From: Blastomussa wellsi
Lineage: Eukaryota; Cnidaria; Anthozoa; Scleractinia; Plerogyridae
DNA: 64,000 nucleotides
Assembly: GCA_947652115.1 (NCBI GenBank)
Contig: OX393568.1
Coordinates: 10,540,786-10,604,785, forward strand
Direction: 5' to 3'
Shown: positions 27,935-38,008 of the stretch, piece by piece
Position numbering within the stretch: the first letter of the stretch is position 1
Layout: every line of letters begins with the position of its first letter
Notes under the pieces: model-generated
Databases searched by the model: none
The model's input: only the letters and a program-made list of their open reading frames with translations
Told to the model about the DNA's origin: nothing
Position numbers and translations under genes: made by a program

Positions 27935-30900
27935 CCGCTGTGTGGAGGAACTTATTTGCCTCTTCCGGCCAATCTGGCAAACAAGAAGGCCATAGTCAAC
28001 GTGCAAAACAGGGACAATGAATGTTTGAAGTGGGCACTCAGAGCTGCTTTATCCCCTCCAAAAGTTGGAAAGAACCCACAAAGACCAAGCAAATATCCAG
28101 TTAACGATGGTATCAACTACAATGGCATCGATTTCCCAACACCGTTTAAACAGATAGACAAGCTTGAGGGACAAAACAAAGGCCTCGCAATAAATGTCTT
28201 TGGCTAGGAAGGAAAACATCTGTGTGATAGTACACAGAATAAGCAGAAAAGAAGCGAATGTGCCGCGGATAAGCCTGATGCTAATAGAGTAAGGGGAAAA
28301 ACAGCACTATTGTTATGTAAAATGGGTGAGCACTTTGCTGTTTGACAAGGCAATAAATAATAAAACTTTCTATTGCATGATGTGCTTATCATGTTTCACA
28401 CGAGCGGAGTTGCTCGAGAACCACAAAGAATAATGCAACGGCGTGAATGGCAGGCCGACAAGGATCGAGATGCTGGAAGAGGGGAAAAACAGCCTTTCTT
28501 TCCAAAATCATCACAAACAGATGAAGGTGCCTTCAGAAAGATTCGTGGCTGCGAGCGTGGGCCAGAGAGCAAGCAAAAAAGCTACATGGAGAAGACCGAA
28601 TGGGACCAAGCATGCGGGTATTCTTACATGGTTGTGAGAAGCGACGGCGAAGTAACAAGGTCAAAAGTTTACGGGGCGAAAATGCGGTGGGAACGTTTCT
28701 AAGTGACATTCTGCAGGAGGAGGTTTCAACAAGAGAAAGCTTGGCCGAACCCAAGCCGATTATTATGATGTCAGAAGACTGGGAAAAATTTAATGAAGGA
28801 GCTGATTGCCATATTTGTAACAAAAGTTTGATAAAAGACCAATTCTTGGGCTCATTACCTGTTTGGAACAAAACAAAGGACCACTATTTGGGCCAAAGCC
28901 ACAAAAACTGTTTTTACTTTGCACAGACAAAAGTGGATTTTCTTTGTCTGAAAAGATTGTCAGAAAACCAGCACAAAGAGCACAAAGAAGCGGCAAAAAA
29001 TCAGGAAACATGTTTATTCTGCGCAAAGCCTTTGCCTCAGAAAAACTTCAGAGACACGGTAAAAGACCACTGCCACATAACAGGCAGGTTCCGCGGCGCC
29101 AGACACAATGCATGCAATTTGAAACTGCGAATAAACCCCAAGACGGCACCCATTCCAGTTGTATTTCACAACCTGAGGGGCTATGACGCGCACCACCTTA
29201 TGCAAGCGATGTCAAAGCAGCAGAAAGAAGTGAAATGCATCGCCAACAACATGGAAAAGTACATCACATTTTCAGTTGGGAATCTGCATTTCATTGACAG
29301 CTTGAACTTTCTGCAAGGATCCCTCAATTCGCTTGTAAACGCAACCCCAAAGGAGTCATTAAAAATAACATCAAACATTTCAGAAGGCAGCGAACTGCTT
29401 TACAAAAAGGGTATTTACCCTTACGAGTACATGGACTCATGGGAGAGATTCAGTGAGACAAGGCTGCCGGACAAGCAGATGTTTTACAGCAAACTGAATG
29501 ATGAGCACACAACAGACGAAGAGTACGCGCACGGGCAGAGGGTCTGGGAGGCTTTCGAATGCAAAACTCTGGGCGACTATCGCGATCTTTACATGAAAAC
29601 GGATGTCACGCTGCTGGCTGATGTATTCGAGAACTTCCGAAACCTATGCCAAGAGCAGTACGGGTTAGATCAGGCGCATCATTACACGTTGCCAGGCCTG
29701 AGCTTGGACGCGCTTTTGAAAGAGACGGGAGTCGAGCTGGAGTTACTCACAGACCTTGAAATGCATCTCTTCGTGGAAAGCGGAATGCGTGGCGGAATCT
29801 CGATGGTAAGCAAGAGGTATACCAAAGGCAAACAACCCCTTGCTGCCTGACTACAACCCCAGCAAACCGAAAAAATATATTATGTATATCGACACAAACA
29901 ACCTTTACGGATGGGCAATGAGCAAGCCCCTCCCCAAAAGAGATTTCAAATGGAAATGCGTTATGCCCACAGAGCAGGAGATCCTCAAGAAAAACGAGAG
30001 CGCAAGAACGGGTGGATTCTCCAGGTTGATCTTGAATATCTCACAGAACTGCACGAGGAACACAACAGCTATCCCCTGGCACCGGAGAAAAAAGTCGTGA
30101 AAAAGGAATGGATGTCGGACTACCAAAAGAATTTAATGAAAGACCTGGCCTCACAGGAGAGCAAGAAGCTGCTGCTGACCCTCGAAAACAAAAACCACTA
30201 TGTCGTGCATTACAGCAACCTTCAGTTTTATCTAAAGCAGGGCATGAAACTGAAACGCGTGCACAGGGTGCTCGAGTTCGAACAAGAATGCTGGATGGAG
30301 CCGTACATCAGGATAAATACTGAGTTCAGGAAAAACTCAAAGAGCGACTTTGACAAGAACTTTTACAAGCCCATGAACAACTCAGTTTTCGGCAAAACCA
30401 TGGAAAACCTGCGCAACCGTGTTGACATAAAAATCATGCGCAGCGACGAGGAAAGCAAAATAAGAAAATTGGTTGCCAGCCTTTTGTACTCAAGGTTTGC
30501 CGAATTTACAAACAACATGGCGGGGATCCACATGCATAAAAGCAAGCTGCTTCTGAATAAACCTGTTTACACGGGCATGACGATCCTTGACAACAGTAAG
30601 ATACTGATGTACGACTTTTTCTACAACAATCTGAAAAAGCAATATGGCCCAAAGTGCGAGGTCTTGTACACAGACACCGACAGCCTTCTGCTTGAGATAG
30701 AAACGGATGATGTCTACAAAGACATTGAAAGAAACAAATTTCTTTATGATACGAGTGATTACCCGAAGAAGCATCCACTTCACTCAAATGCCAACAAAAA
30801 GGCCTTGGGCAAGATGAAAGATGAATGTGCTGGAACGCCGATAGCAGAGTGCGTGTGTCTGAGGCCGAAAATGTACTCGATTCTGAGGGCGGACGAAAAA

Positions 30901-31194
30901 AACACCAAAAAAGCGAAGAGCGTAAAAAAGTGCGTTGTCAAGAAAAAAATAATGCATGAACAGTACAAGGAAACGCTTTTAGGTGCGAAACAGTTATGGC
31001 ACGGAATGAACGTTCTTCGAAGTGAGGGGCATGAGATCTATGGCATGCACATAAACAAGATTTCGCTGTCGGCGTTTGATTCAAAGCGGCAGATAGCGCA
31101 CGACAGGATCCATAGAAATGCTTACGGGTACTCCAGGCCTTCAGATGCTGAAATAGAGTTGCTCTGGGGGGGGGGGGGGGGGGTTAGAAGCTGA
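27935..31194 (+). pseudogene. V5 protein-primed-type DNA polymerase B, nearly full length but broken
   Basis: Replicates the element from a terminal protein primer. Begins within LCGGTYLPLPANLANKK; the extreme N-terminus is missing. In order: helical region to 28206, Cys/His cluster (YCMMCLSCF), the CHICNK and CLFCAK zinc-like module (28800-29050), FHNLRGYDAHHL (Exo II-like), TDVTLLADVFE (Exo III-like), motif A as YIDTNNLYGWAM (29885), motif B NNSVFGKTMEN, motif C VLYTDTDSLLL (30667). The Exo I DxE segment seen in V1 is deleted near 28525. Stops or shifts at 28206, 28430, 28700, 29850 and ~29990. From ~30000 to 31194 the polymerase part is open. Confidence 0.85.
31166..31183. repeat. G18 homopolymer at the polB/integrase convergence
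   Basis: Eighteen consecutive G follow GCTCT at the end of the V5 polymerase frame, and CTGAAATAGA occurs on both sides. On the other strand it would read as poly-Pro. Length may be an assembly estimate. Confidence 0.9.
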
Positions 31195-31237
31195 AATAGA
31201 AGCTTTATTGGAAGATGTTGATTTGCCAGCAGTTTGG

Positions 31238-32224
31238 TTAGAGTTGCTCTGGGGGCAACTGTGTGTTTGGACGGACAACCAGCAGCTCTTCACGCACAAA
31301 GCAGCACTTGGCCCATCGTGCAAACAGTAGAGAACGGGTTGATTTGCTTTGGTAAAAGATCTTTCAATGTTGTAAACTTTCAACGGCCAGATTGGATCTG
31401 TGGCTCTCTTCTTTCACCCACCTTCCAACTCTCCCGGATAGTATAGATAACGAACTTGGTCAGGAGAGGGGAGGATTATTTCGCTCTTTCCAACAGGCCT
31501 TCTATAAGGTATTGATGGCTTGGAATAAACAGATTTTTCTTTGATAGCTTCTGCGGATTTCTTGCCGATAAGGCTTGTTACCTCGTTGTTGAGAGCTGCA
31601 ACAACTTCAGGAAGTCTTTTCACCCCCAAGCTGGCCCTCAGGGAGTCCCATTTCCACGGCGTACTGGTGCCACAACAAGCGCTTGACAAGGGTGCGATTG
31701 AAACGTTCAAAAATGGCCTGGTCGCGGTGAATGTCAACGCGCCCGCGCCGGATAAAGGTTTTGTGATTTTCCATGTCTTTTGTAAAGGCGCCCATGAATT
31801 CGCGCCCGGGGTCAACCTGCAGCATTTGAGGCCATTTGGGAGGCGTGCGCTTGTAAATCTTCTGGAAGGTTTGGGCGACCTTATCAGAATTTTTCGAAGT
31901 CAAGTGTTCGGCCTCTTTGAAGCGGCTGGCCACGTCGACAATGGTCAGCGCGTATTTGAAAACTCTGCGCCCGCGGGGCAGTTTGTCGTGTGGCAGAAAA
32001 AGAAGGTCGGCTTCGTGGACCGCGTTGGGTGTGGACACGTCGAATTTTGGTCGACGAATGCGCCTTGGAGCGGGCAGGTATATCTGCCAGAGGGCTTGCT
32101 TGACCTGCCACTCTTTTGCGGTGTCTTCTGGTACCTTGGCGGCCTCGGATAATTGTTTGATACTGGCAACGCCTTTCCAATATCCCCCAGGGCCGTAGTA
32201 TATCTTTGCGAGTTTGGCGTTCAT
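31238..32224 (-). pseudogene. V5 Polinton-type DDE integrase, two frameshifts
   Basis: ATG 32224 (MNAKLAKIYYGPGGYWKG). Catalytic landmarks: EADLLFLP (Asp 1), LQVDPGREF (Asp 2), ERFNRTL (Glu), so the DDE core in 32224-31607 is in one frame. The frame then shifts near 31625 (KRLPEVVAALNNE continues) and again near 31420 (VYNIERSFTKANQPVL), ending at TAA 31238-31240. It is more complete than V1: the ~15 codons lost there (VASRFKEAEHLTSKN region) are present here. Converges on polB. Confidence 0.85.
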
Positions 32225-32228
32225 TGCG

Positions 32229-32584
32229 CTATATAAGTAAGAGGTTAAAAAGTTTAAAGGAACTGGAAGGCTGCGTAGCCCAGAGTGAGCGCCCTGGCGC
32301 CCACGAACAGGAGTTCACCATTTTTCTGCTGCTAGCTTGGCTGATAGAAACAGAGAATGTGGGCTCTTTGGGAGGTATCATCCGTTCTTTAGGATGTGCC
32401 TGGTTATAGAGTTTGAAGGCGTACTCAGTGTTGGCGAAGTTGTGCTTGGCCTCCTCCTTTATTTGCACATTTGTCACAATCCAGTCGAGAAGTTTGGTGC
32501 GGTCATGCGTGTATTTTGCGTATGCAGCTTGATGCGCCTCGAGAGCTTTATCATGGCGCACAAGATAATCGCCATACTTGCCAT
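32229..32584 (-). pseudogene. V5 copy of the small Gly/Ala membrane protein, internal deletion
   Basis: Starts MASMAII at ATG 32584, then loses about 100 bp (the FIGGNYLARAFGGG part) and resumes out of frame with RHDKALEAHQAAYAKYTHD, then IKEEAKHNFANTEYAFKLYN and PPKEPTFS to 32229. It shows His at the site that is a stop in V1, and ends 4 bp from the integrase ATG. Confidence 0.55.
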
Positions 32585-32623
32585 GCTTTGTATATTATCA
32601 GAGGTATTTTCAAATGCAGAATT

Positions 32624-32844
32624 TTAGGAGTTGGTGGAAAGGATTTTTTGGTCCTCAAGATACTGTTTGAGTGCAACTCTCCCCGCCATTACAGCTGTGA
32701 ACATTGCGTAGTTTTCGATAGAATTAGAAGGATCACCTGTAAAACTTTTCTTGAACGTCTTTTGGCAATCCAGCCTATGCCAGCAGCGAGGCCGGTAAGG
32801 GTGGCGGCATCCATGACTGTTTTCATGAGCTTGTTGTCGGACAT
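32624..32844 (-). pseudogene. V5 copy of the 72-aa two-helix membrane protein, frameshifted
   Basis: ATG 32844 (MSDNKLMKTVMDAATLTG). One base change in length near 32765 shifts the frame; the second half (SIENYAMFTAVMAG, LEDQKILST) ends at TAA 32624-32626. Same order as in V1 and V3. Confidence 0.6.
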
Positions 32845-32849
32845 GTTGG

Positions 32850-33043
32850 TTATAGAGAAGAGAAAAAAATATTTAATTCCTCGCCTTCTTCTTCCTCAAA
32901 TACTTCTTTGAAATGATCAGGATTTTTGGCAATCCAAAAGATAGTTTTCAGGCAATTGTACGTGAATGTCCCCAAATTTAGCCAATGCCTGAAACGGCTG
33001 CGATGCTTATCGCAAACTGTTGGAAGTCTGGTACTTTCCACAT
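32850..33043 (-). pseudogene. V5 copy of the 105-aa membrane protein, broken and shortened
   Basis: ATG 33043 (MWKVPDFQQFAISIAAVSGIG) meets a TAA at the 22nd codon. A second frame gives FTYNCLKTIFWIAKNPD and an acidic EEEEGEE end at 32850. Corresponds to 1072-1299 and 9882-10199. Confidence 0.5.
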
Positions 33044-33085
33044 TTTGTTATACAACATCATAAAATAAATGAATGTCACTTCTGG

Positions 33086-33565
33086 CTAATGCATCGGTGA
33101 ATGCCTTTTTTTGGGCTGCGGAGGTGCTTGCATCCTCACCTGAGGCGCGGGTTCCGGTGCAGGTGACGGTGCAGTAGCCGGTTGCTTTCCTAAAAAGGCT
33201 TTTATGTCTTCACGCTTGACATAAGTCGTAACAAGCGTAGCGCCAATTCCAATGATAGAGATCCATTGGGTTGTGCTGAGACCACTTGAAACTTTGGAAT
33301 CAGCTGCAGCGGGCTCTGGTGCGGTCTCTGGAACCGGCTCAGGAGCAGGCGCAGATTTTTTTTCCTTCTCTCGTGCAATTATGGCAGAAGCCTTGAGAAA
33401 AGCTTTTTTCTGTGCTTCGCGGGCCTGCCTTGTTTTTTCAGCTATGAGTTTACCAGCAGCAACTCGCTTGGGATTTTTTGCTGGCCTTGTGGTTGGAGTT
33501 GGAGTTGTCACTTGCTGTGTGATATCGACTTGCGAATGTGCGCTCTCAGGTTGTTTGGTCAACAT
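33086..33565 (-). CDS. V5 basic single-pass membrane protein (159 aa)
   Basis: I choose ATG 33565 (MLTKQPESAHS), which aligns with other family starts; the frame also opens at 33607. Basic region (PKRVAAGKLIAEKTRQAREAQ), Pro/Ala/Glu linker, one membrane segment (TTQWISIIGIGATLVTTYV), Pro-rich tail. The last residues (KKRHSPMH) replace the family end SFAQRVQM, suggesting a late frameshift. Otherwise open. Confidence 0.65.
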   Translation of the reverse strand: MLTKQPESAHSQVDITQQVTTPTPTTRPAKNPKRVAAGKLIAEKTRQAREAQKKAFLKASAIIAREKEKKSAPAPEPVPETAPEPAAADSKVSSGLSTTQWISIIGIGATLVTTYVKREDIKAFLGKQPATAPSPAPEPAPQVRMQAPPQPKKRHSPMH

Positions 33566-33628
33566 TGTGCAAAGGAATTGTTGAGCAAATATAATAGTGC
33601 AAAGCAAATATTCAATAATGCAAAGTAA

Positions 33629-34183
33629 TTATTCAATAGTTGGTGAGGAATGCTCGGTAATTTCTTCCGATTTTGCTTTGAACTTACCCTTCAAATGCTC
33701 ATTAAAATCAATGTGTTTTTTGGTGATCAGTGCCGCACTGGCCTGAGCAAGAAAACGGCCGCACTTTAAAGCAATGTTGCCGGCCAGGTTGGAGAGCTCT
33801 TTGTTGATGATGTAGTCGTTTCTGAGTTCTTTTCGATAAGCATCGATGTCTTTGACGTCAACGGCCATTCCGACCACTTTGGTCACAAGAAAAATGAAGC
33901 TGTCGATCAAGCTGTCAGTTGTCTTTGAGCCCACGTATGTCTCGTACCGTTTGGTGTATTTCTCAACATCTTTGTCGCTCAGGCGCTTCACCTGCCCCTG
34001 CCCCTGAACCCCGATGGCCTCTTTGGCTTTTCCTGTCGACACCAGCACGGGTAGCTGCTCACAAAGAGCTGGAATATCAGGCCCGGGTGCCGTTAAGCCT
34101 GCCAGAACACTTTCAGCTGGCTTGCTCGACGGCTCAGCTTCCAGCAGGTTCATAGCTTCTCCGATTGCATGCTCTTCAGCCAT
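33629..34183 (-). CDS. V5 conserved 184-aa-type protein, intact
   Basis: ATG 34183 (MAEEHAIGEAMNLLEAEP). Same domains as 10909-11463, with about 60 percent identity by eye: PDIPALCEQLPVLVSTGKAK, VKRLSDKDVEKYTKRY, SLIDSFIFLVTKVVGM and NLAGNIALKCGRFLAQ. A Gly/Gln run (GVQGQGQV) is a local oddity. The tail keeps one HSSPT motif. Open from start to stop in a cluster where most neighbours are broken. Confidence 0.7.
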   Translation of the reverse strand: MAEEHAIGEAMNLLEAEPSSKPAESVLAGLTAPGPDIPALCEQLPVLVSTGKAKEAIGVQGQGQVKRLSDKDVEKYTKRYETYVGSKTTDSLIDSFIFLVTKVVGMAVDVKDIDAYRKELRNDYIINKELSNLAGNIALKCGRFLAQASAALITKKHIDFNEHLKGKFKAKSEEITEHSSPTIE

Positions 34184-34214
34184 TGTAATATCTTACAACT
34201 TTCATTTTTTCAAT

Positions 34215-34832
34215 TCAAAATAACTCAACCCCGTAGGGGTGCCGAAGCGAGAACACGAGATAAGCGAAATTTAGCTCTTTCAGCTTTGAAATCAGACTTT
34301 TGTACTCATCCTGGGAGAGTTCCCCGGCGTAATAGTCAAAGATGGCTTTTGTGGTCTTCGCCGCAGGGGTGTAAAAGAGAATGATCGCCGCGACGTTCTC
34401 CCGGAAGGAGGCTGTTATGCTGGTCATCTCCTGTGTCAGCACCCAAATGCTGATGCCAATATGTCGAGCAGAAAAGGCAAGATGTACGTGCTGGCCTGTG
34501 CGCCCTTTCACATCTTTCGAGGCTGCAGAGTCATCAAGGATTATGAACGTGTTGGTGCCCTTGAAAACAAAGCTCACGAGCTTCAACCAATTTTCCACTT
34601 CGTGTTGCACGCATATTATCACAAGCATTCACGGATCATCTACACCAATTCGAGGGTAGGTTTTGTGCGTGAATGTCGGGCAGATGAGCACGATGTAGTC
34701 GAACTTGAAACGAAAAGTGCGATAGATCTGGTCCACCACAAACCTTGATTTGCCTGAATTCGGCGGACCAACAATGACAGCGTTGAACGGGATGTTGCTC
34801 GGGTTCATTTCTATATCAGTATTGCACATCAT
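34215..34832 (-). pseudogene. V5 packaging ATPase, single nonsense codon
   Basis: ATG 34832; the start overlaps the capsid stop by 17 bases. Walker A is VIVGPPNSGKSRF near residue 20, then YIVLICPTFTH; TGA at 34629-34631 interrupts where the V3 copy has Arg, and the same frame goes on to Walker B FIILDDSAA, an RHIGISIWVLTQ motif and DYYAGELSQDEYKSLISK to 34215. About 205 codons. Apart from that one codon it is whole, so inactivation may be recent. Confidence 0.8.
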
Positions 34833-36063
34833 ATAATTGCCGCTCCAATATGTTCATCTGCGAGTCACTGATAACAAAAACGTGGCAGTCCACATTGCCT
34901 GATCCACTAGCATTCCTCTCGAGCTCAAGCTGGACCCCATCTTTGGTGTTCAAGAGGCGCGTGCCACTGCCGTGCAGCGACTGATCTGCCATTAAAAGCA
35001 AATCGAGCAAAAGCCCGAACTTGTCATCGGTGTAGAACTTCGTCAGATTCATGTGCGGCGTTTTTGTCTTGACAAAGAAGCGGCTGGTTTCCTCCCAAAT
35101 GTCCTTGCCTTCGATGCTGTTGTTGTACAGCATGTTGGGTGAGCCGTCCACCGTAACGCTGACTTTCATCAGGTCAGGGTTGAGGTACTCTTCTGAATCT
35201 CTGGTGCCAGCGACATATGGCTCAACAAAGAGGAGAAGGATGCCTTTAAGGGACCTTCTCTGGGTGTTGACTCTGAGGTTAATCCTTGTTTCTGTGCCTT
35301 TTCCGAAGGTGGCCACCTCAGCCCGCATCACGTGATCGTACATGAATTCCTTGCTCTTGGAATAAATACTGTGCGCGTCGGCCGCCAGAGTATTGCTTCT
35401 GATCATTTCGTACTCGAGCTGAATGTTGGTCAGCGTGTATTTCAGTTTTGTTGGGTCAGAGCCTTTGACAACCTGTAAGGCCGGCGCAAGTGTCAACTCA
35501 AAGACGAGGTCATTGGAAAGAGTTTGGGGGTAAAAGACTCCGTGGTCGGTCAGAATCTGGTGGTCCAGTCTGATGCGGTATTTCGTTCCGAATACATTGT
35601 TGAGCGCTTTTTCCGTGGCAATACCCGTGGTTTTCTTATCCCCAGCGTTTAAGCGGAACTTGCAAAGGTCATCACTCTGAATGCCGTCCAGCAGCATGTT
35701 GTCCCGCTCCTCCTGCGAAAGGAAAACGTCCTCCCAGATCTTGAAGATGTCATACCCCAACGTGTCCTGCAGTATAGTGCCCGCGTACTTCATAACAAGC
35801 TTGTCGACCAGAGCGAGCGCAACGTTTTGAAGGAGGAAGTTGTTGGCGTGCCCTCCAGACAAGTCGATGTTGAAGAGCAGTGCGAACGAGCCGGGCACGA
35901 GGACCTCATTCTCATTCAACTTGGGCATCGAAACATGCAGGGTGTCGCTGGGGCTGGCGTCGCTACGATTAAAGGTGATGCGTTTTACTGCACGCTCGGC
36001 TTTCATCACCCAGAGCCTTTTCTCCTTGTGCGTTGGCCGAAGGTTTTCTTGCACCGCCATCAT
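34816..36063 (-). CDS. V5 major capsid protein (double-jelly-roll type), intact 415 aa
   Basis: ATG 36063 (MMAVQENLRPTHKEKRLW). Beta-strand-rich with conserved PKLNENEVLVPGSFALLFN, NIDLSGGHANNFL, LFLSQEERDN-like (VFLSQEERDNMLLDG), HQILTDHGVFYPQ, KLKYTLTNIQLEYEM and an HGSGTRL motif near the end. The length, the neighbours (packaging ATPase just downstream with a 17-base overlap) and the V3 relative support a major capsid protein of the Polinton/adintovirus type. No lesion is visible. The identification rests on family pattern and context rather than a structural comparison. Confidence 0.75.
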   Translation of the reverse strand: MMAVQENLRPTHKEKRLWVMKAERAVKRITFNRSDASPSDTLHVSMPKLNENEVLVPGSFALLFNIDLSGGHANNFLLQNVALALVDKLVMKYAGTILQDTLGYDIFKIWEDVFLSQEERDNMLLDGIQSDDLCKFRLNAGDKKTTGIATEKALNNVFGTKYRIRLDHQILTDHGVFYPQTLSNDLVFELTLAPALQVVKGSDPTKLKYTLTNIQLEYEMIRSNTLAADAHSIYSKSKEFMYDHVMRAEVATFGKGTETRINLRVNTQRRSLKGILLLFVEPYVAGTRDSEEYLNPDLMKVSVTVDGSPNMLYNNSIEGKDIWEETSRFFVKTKTPHMNLTKFYTDDKFGLLLDLLLMADQSLHGSGTRLLNTKDGVQLELERNASGSGNVDCHVFVISDSQMNILERQLYDVQY

Positions 36064-36100
36064 CTATATGAAACGAAAAAATATTTTTGTTTAATATACA
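36064..36100. promoter_or_regulatory. Divergent 37-bp spacer between V5 capsid and coiled-coil genes
   Basis: AT-rich, with AAAAAATATTTTTGTTTAAT. Same position and core as 13327-13364 in V3. Probable two-way late promoter; inferred. Confidence 0.4.
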
Positions 36101-36775
36101 ATGGCAGAAGGTGGACACTTTGGATACGAACCCGAACTTGACCATGCTATTGATCACGATGACGATGACGATGAACAAGAGGCCAATGCTACCCTTCTAT
36201 TTCAGCCTGGCTCTGCATTGACACCCTTCCATTGTGGCAAACACTATTAAATGCAAATAATGCAGCACGAACAGAGCGGGATGCCTGATACATCCTATGT
36301 TGAAGCTCCTTTGTTGGGCGATTTTTTGGATCCAGGTGACAAACAAGCAATGCTTGAAAGAACTAAAGACTTTATCAAAAAGAGGTTCCCAAAAGTGGAC
36401 TTCAGAAAATTAGGCCCAATTGGTTTCAGTAAAAAAAGTGGAACATGGTTCGAATGTTGAAAGTGAGGCACAACTGCAGAGACAGCAGCAACTGATAAAA
36501 AATCTTAAACAGATTTTGAAAATGCAAAAAAAGAGGTGGCAGCTCTTAAAAACCAAGCAAAAAATAAAACAAAAGAACAAGAAAAGGTTGATAAACTAAG
36601 AGCAGACCTTGATAAGAAAGAAAAAGAAATAAATGCTCTTCAACAAAATCTTAACGAAACAAGAACGTTGGATGAACTGAAAGAGCAAGAAACCGACCTT
36701 TAACGACAAAATGACGAAGATCAGAAAATCATCAACGATGAGAACGCCTCACCTTCTGACAAAGAAGCCGCAGAA
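36101..36775 (+). pseudogene. V5 coiled-coil protein, broken and cut by the gap
   Basis: ATG 36101 (MAEGGHFGYEPELDHAIDHD, followed by an Asp run). TAA after 49 codons; another frame gives SGMPDTSYVEAPLLGDF and a TAG; further frames have long Lys/Glu/Gln coil (NKTKEQEKVDKLRADLDKKE) and DENASPSDKEAAE, which matches V3 near 14245. The C-terminal membrane part is lost in the N run. Confidence 0.6.
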
Positions 36776-36975
36776 NNNNNNNNNNNNNNNNNNNNNNNNN
36801 NNNNNNNNNNNNNNNNNNNNNNNNNNNNNNNNNNNNNNNNNNNNNNNNNNNNNNNNNNNNNNNNNNNNNNNNNNNNNNNNNNNNNNNNNNNNNNNNNNNN
36901 NNNNNNNNNNNNNNNNNNNNNNNNNNNNNNNNNNNNNNNNNNNNNNNNNNNNNNNNNNNNNNNNNNNNNNNNNNN
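36776..36975. other. Assembly gap, 200 N
   Basis: Exactly 200 N, probably a scaffold join of unknown true length. V5 sequence stops on the left, and unrelated tandem repeat sequence begins on the right. Confidence 0.99.
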
Positions 36976-37440
36976 CATTCATTGGACAAAATTATGTACC
37001 AAAATGATTTACACCTTATTGCAAGCTTTTGTGGTACCACTTCAAATATATTATCAAGAGAAATCTTTTCTAACAACACCAAACATCGAAAACAAATTTC
37101 GAAGTTCCACTGAATTCCACTCAATCGCTTAAAAGATGTGAGATTTTTCCAATAGCTTGCGAGCTTAGAAATTCATTTTCTTAGTCTCTGATAACAAATT
37201 GTTGTACCAAAATTATTTACACCTTATTGCAAACTTTTGAGTTACTGGTTCAAATATCTTATCAAAAGAAATCTTTTCTAACAACACAAAACATCGAAAA
37301 CAAATTTGGAAGTTCCACTATAATTCCACTATAATTCCACCACGATTTTAAAAAATGGCTACACGTTAGATTTTGCCTACAGTTTGTGTTCTTTAAAATT
37401 CATTTTCTCGGGCTCTGATAAGAAATTGTTGTCGGTGTAA
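36976..37440. repeat. ~210-bp tandem repeat beside the gap
   Basis: Two full units and part of a third. GTACCAAAAT at 36996 recurs at 37204, AAATCTTTTCTAACAACAC and ACATCGAAAACAAATTT recur once per unit, and ATTCATTTTCT recurs at 37171 and 37398. The array probably continues into the gap. 37441-37619 shows nothing recognisable. Confidence 0.75.
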
Positions 37441-37619
37441 TCACAAATAATTACTTACATCTTTACCTTTTATTAAGGGTAAAAAATAACGCAATATGAT
37501 TTAAATTATTCTGGTACTCGATTTTTGTCCAACTTAAATAAATATTACTCAACTTCCTGATGGATTCCGTCTTAAAATCTCCAATATTTTTGGAGACACG
37601 TGATCTGCTGTTCGACTAG

Positions 37620-37699
37620 CCATTAGCCACAGCGCGTCACCCAAGCCGAAAATGCACTGGACACTAATTAAAATACCCTGAGAGGGAGTTGGTACCTAA
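37620..37699. repeat. Left terminal inverted repeat of the Mutator-like element
   Basis: Starts CCATTAGCCACAGCG and matches the reverse complement of 49108-49187 with about six differences, all in the inner third. Confidence 0.85.
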
Positions 37700-37825
37700 T
37701 TGTTTGTTGTAACGCCTGTCACTTTTTAGCTTTTAGCGGGAAATTTGTGAATAAAATAATCCGGTTGAATACCTCCGAATATATTGCTGTCAAATACTTT
37801 TGTTTTGTACGAATATTTTTCTGAC

Positions 37826-38008
37826 ATGAATCCTGCTGTTAATGAAATACGGCGGAGACAAATGCCTGAGGCCTTTAGAAAGGAAGTCGACTGGTTCGCG
37901 AAAGGATTTCCCCAACCTAACACAAGGCTTCAAATATCAGCATCAACAATCGATGCATTTCAGACCATGATCTGGGATAAACCCGGAGATGATTTGTTAC
38001 CAACATAA
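37826..38008 (+). CDS. Possible 5' exon of the Mutator-like gene
   Basis: From ATG 37826 a 60-codon frame (MNPAVNEIRRRQMPEAFRKE; FPQPNTRLQISASTID) runs to 38008. It has normal protein composition and lies upstream of a TTAG acceptor-like site at ~38591. No clean in-phase GT donor was found before its stop, so the splice is unproven. 38010-38590 holds nothing else I recognise. Confidence 0.3.
   Translation: MNPAVNEIRRRQMPEAFRKEVDWFAKGFPQPNTRLQISASTIDAFQTMIWDKPGDDLLPT

Noticed and set aside
31141..31383. Minus-strand frame with a poly-Pro run
   Set aside because: The proline run is only the G18 tract read backwards; the true integrase frame ends at 31238.
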